Part shown: positions 5,152-5,865 of the stretch, one piece after another
Layout of the letters: each line of letters starts with the position of its first letter
Position numbering within the stretch: the stretch's first letter is position 1
NCBI GenBank assembly: GCA_003453695.1
Contig: DMNK01000124.1
Coordinates: forward strand, 44,576 to 50,440
Length of the DNA: 5,865 nt
Direction: 5' to 3'
Source: Acidimicrobiaceae bacterium
GTDB lineage: Bacteria > Actinomycetota > Acidimicrobiia > Acidimicrobiales > UBA8190
Made by a program: the position numbers and the translations under genes
The notes under the pieces: model-generated
Told to the model about the DNA's origin: nothing
The model's database searches: none
Seen by the model: the letters and a program-made list of their open reading frames with translations, nothing else

Positions 5152-5865
5152 GTGAGCATCGGTGCCCCCGACCTGGTGCGGGACCCGGAGCTGGAGCAGC
5201 TCGGCATCAACGTGGTGCGCGGCCTGGCCATGGACGCGCCCCAGCGGGCCAACTCCGGCCACCCGGGCACCGCCATGGCCCTGGCACCGCTGGCGCACGT
5301 GCTGTTCACCCGGATCATGTCCCACGATCCCAGCGAACCCTCGTGGCCGGACCGGGACCGGTTCGTCCTCTCCGCCGGACACGCCTCGATCCTGCTCTAC
5401 AGCTTCCTGTTCCTCACCGGCTACGGCCTGACGCTCGAGGACCTGCGGGACTTCCGTCAGTGGGGCTCGCGGACACCGGGCCACCCCGAGGTCCACCACA
5501 CGCCCGGCGTGGAGGTGACGACGGGGCCCTTGGGCCAGGGCGTCGGCAACGGCGTGGGCATGGGCCTGGCCGAGCGCTGGCTGCGGGCCCGATTCGGGCC
5601 CGAGGTCGTGGACCACTACACCTTCGTCATCTGCTCCGACGGTGACCTCATGGAAGGTGTGAGCCACGAAGCGGCGTCGCTGGCCGGACATCTCGGCCTG
5701 GGGCGGCTCGTCTACGTCTACGACGACAACCACATCACCATCGACGGCGCCACCGAGCTGGCCTACAGCGACAACGTGGCCGAGCGGTTCGCCGCCTACG
5801 GGTGGCACACCGAGGTGCTGGGCGAGATCGCCAACGACACCGACGCCCTCGAGTCGGCGCTGCGC
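5152..5865 (+). CDS. tkt: Transketolase (N-terminal 238 residues, C-terminus outside window)
   Basis: A thiamine-diphosphate enzyme moving two-carbon ketol units between sugar phosphates in the non-oxidative pentose phosphate pathway; cytoplasmic homodimer. Only the N-terminal pyrophosphate-binding domain is present. Visible motifs: NSGHPGTAMALAPL with H37, DRFVLSAGHAS with H77, WGSRTPGHPEVHHTPGVEVTTGPLGQG (GPLGQG 125-130), and the ThDP/Mg signature SDGDLMEG (162-169) continuing to YDDNHITIDG. D165 and N193 are the expected Mg2+ ligands. All key residues in this part are intact and the frame is open to the last base. GTG 5152 is the first start that keeps the conserved 'LGINVVRGLAMDA' helix with a short leader; no upstream in-frame candidate looks better. 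In many actinobacteria transaldolase and glucose-6-phosphate dehydrogenase genes follow, which would be expected to the right. Confidence 0.96.
   Translation, partial: MSIGAPDLVRDPELEQLGINVVRGLAMDAPQRANSGHPGTAMALAPLAHVLFTRIMSHDPSEPSWPDRDRFVLSAGHASILLYSFLFLTGYGLTLEDLRDFRQWGSRTPGHPEVHHTPGVEVTTGPLGQGVGNGVGMGLAERWLRARFGPEVVDHYTFVICSDGDLMEGVSHEAASLAGHLGLGRLVYVYDDNHITIDGATELAYSDNVAERFAAYGWHTEVLGEIANDTDALESALR

Noticed and set aside
3785..5155. A 456-codon plus-strand frame overlapping FIST in another frame
   Set aside because: Arg/Gly/Pro/Ala-rich translation typical of a shifted frame in GC-rich DNA; FIST in the competing frame has conserved motifs end to end.
3432..5318. A 628-codon open frame on the minus strand, antisense to the FIST gene and the start of transketolase
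   Set aside because: Its translation is rich in Arg/Gly/His/Pro/Ala low-complexity sequence with no domain. It is the GC-driven lack of stops opposite two well-recognised genes.

Overview
This is a GC-rich chromosomal stretch from an actinobacterium. The strongest taxonomic marker is the proteasomal AAA+ ATPase (ARC/Mpa type) at the left edge, next to a TrmI-type tRNA m1A58 methyltransferase. An Actinobacteriota holin-like membrane protein and an 'ITRDDIEAKLR' small membrane protein support the same assignment. The gene mix suggests a deep-branching class such as Acidimicrobiia, but that is inference. Nothing points to a plasmid, phage or insertion sequence, and I found no rRNA, tRNA or CRISPR.

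Layout. (1) Positions 1-1261, minus: the N-terminal ~420 codons of the proteasome ATPase, running off the left edge. (2) 1262-1522: a 261-bp divergent intergenic region with outward-facing TTGACACA elements. (3) 1523-1759, plus: a small single-cluster ferredoxin. (4) 1760-1818: a short convergent gap with two small hairpins. (5) 3931 down to 1819, minus: a tightly packed five-gene run consisting of a PaaI-like hotdog thioesterase, a holin-superfamily-III-like two-helix membrane protein, an 81-aa and a 72-aa single-helix membrane protein, and the tRNA methyltransferase. Gene junctions are overlaps of 23 and 4 bases and gaps of about 15 and 7 bases. (6) 3912-5075, plus: a FIST_N/FIST_C sensor-domain protein, divergent from the thioesterase and overlapping its 5' end. 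(7) 5076-5151: a hairpin and a candidate promoter. (8) 5152-5865, plus: the N-terminal 238 residues of transketolase, running off the right edge.

How they fit together. The ATPase unfolds pupylated proteins for the 20S proteasome. TrmI stabilises tRNA by methylating A58. Transketolase opens what is probably a pentose-phosphate gene cluster. The ferredoxin is an electron carrier with no redox partner in the window. The three small membrane proteins between the thioesterase and trmI have no established function. The most notable signals are the Asp in the second ligand position of the ferredoxin, two plus-strand genes (FIST and transketolase) with a TAnnnT box exactly 7 bases before a GTG start (a leaderless-transcript geometry), the interlocked divergent starts at CATG 3929-3932, and the compact membrane-protein/trmI operon. 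I see no clear candidate for an entirely new system.
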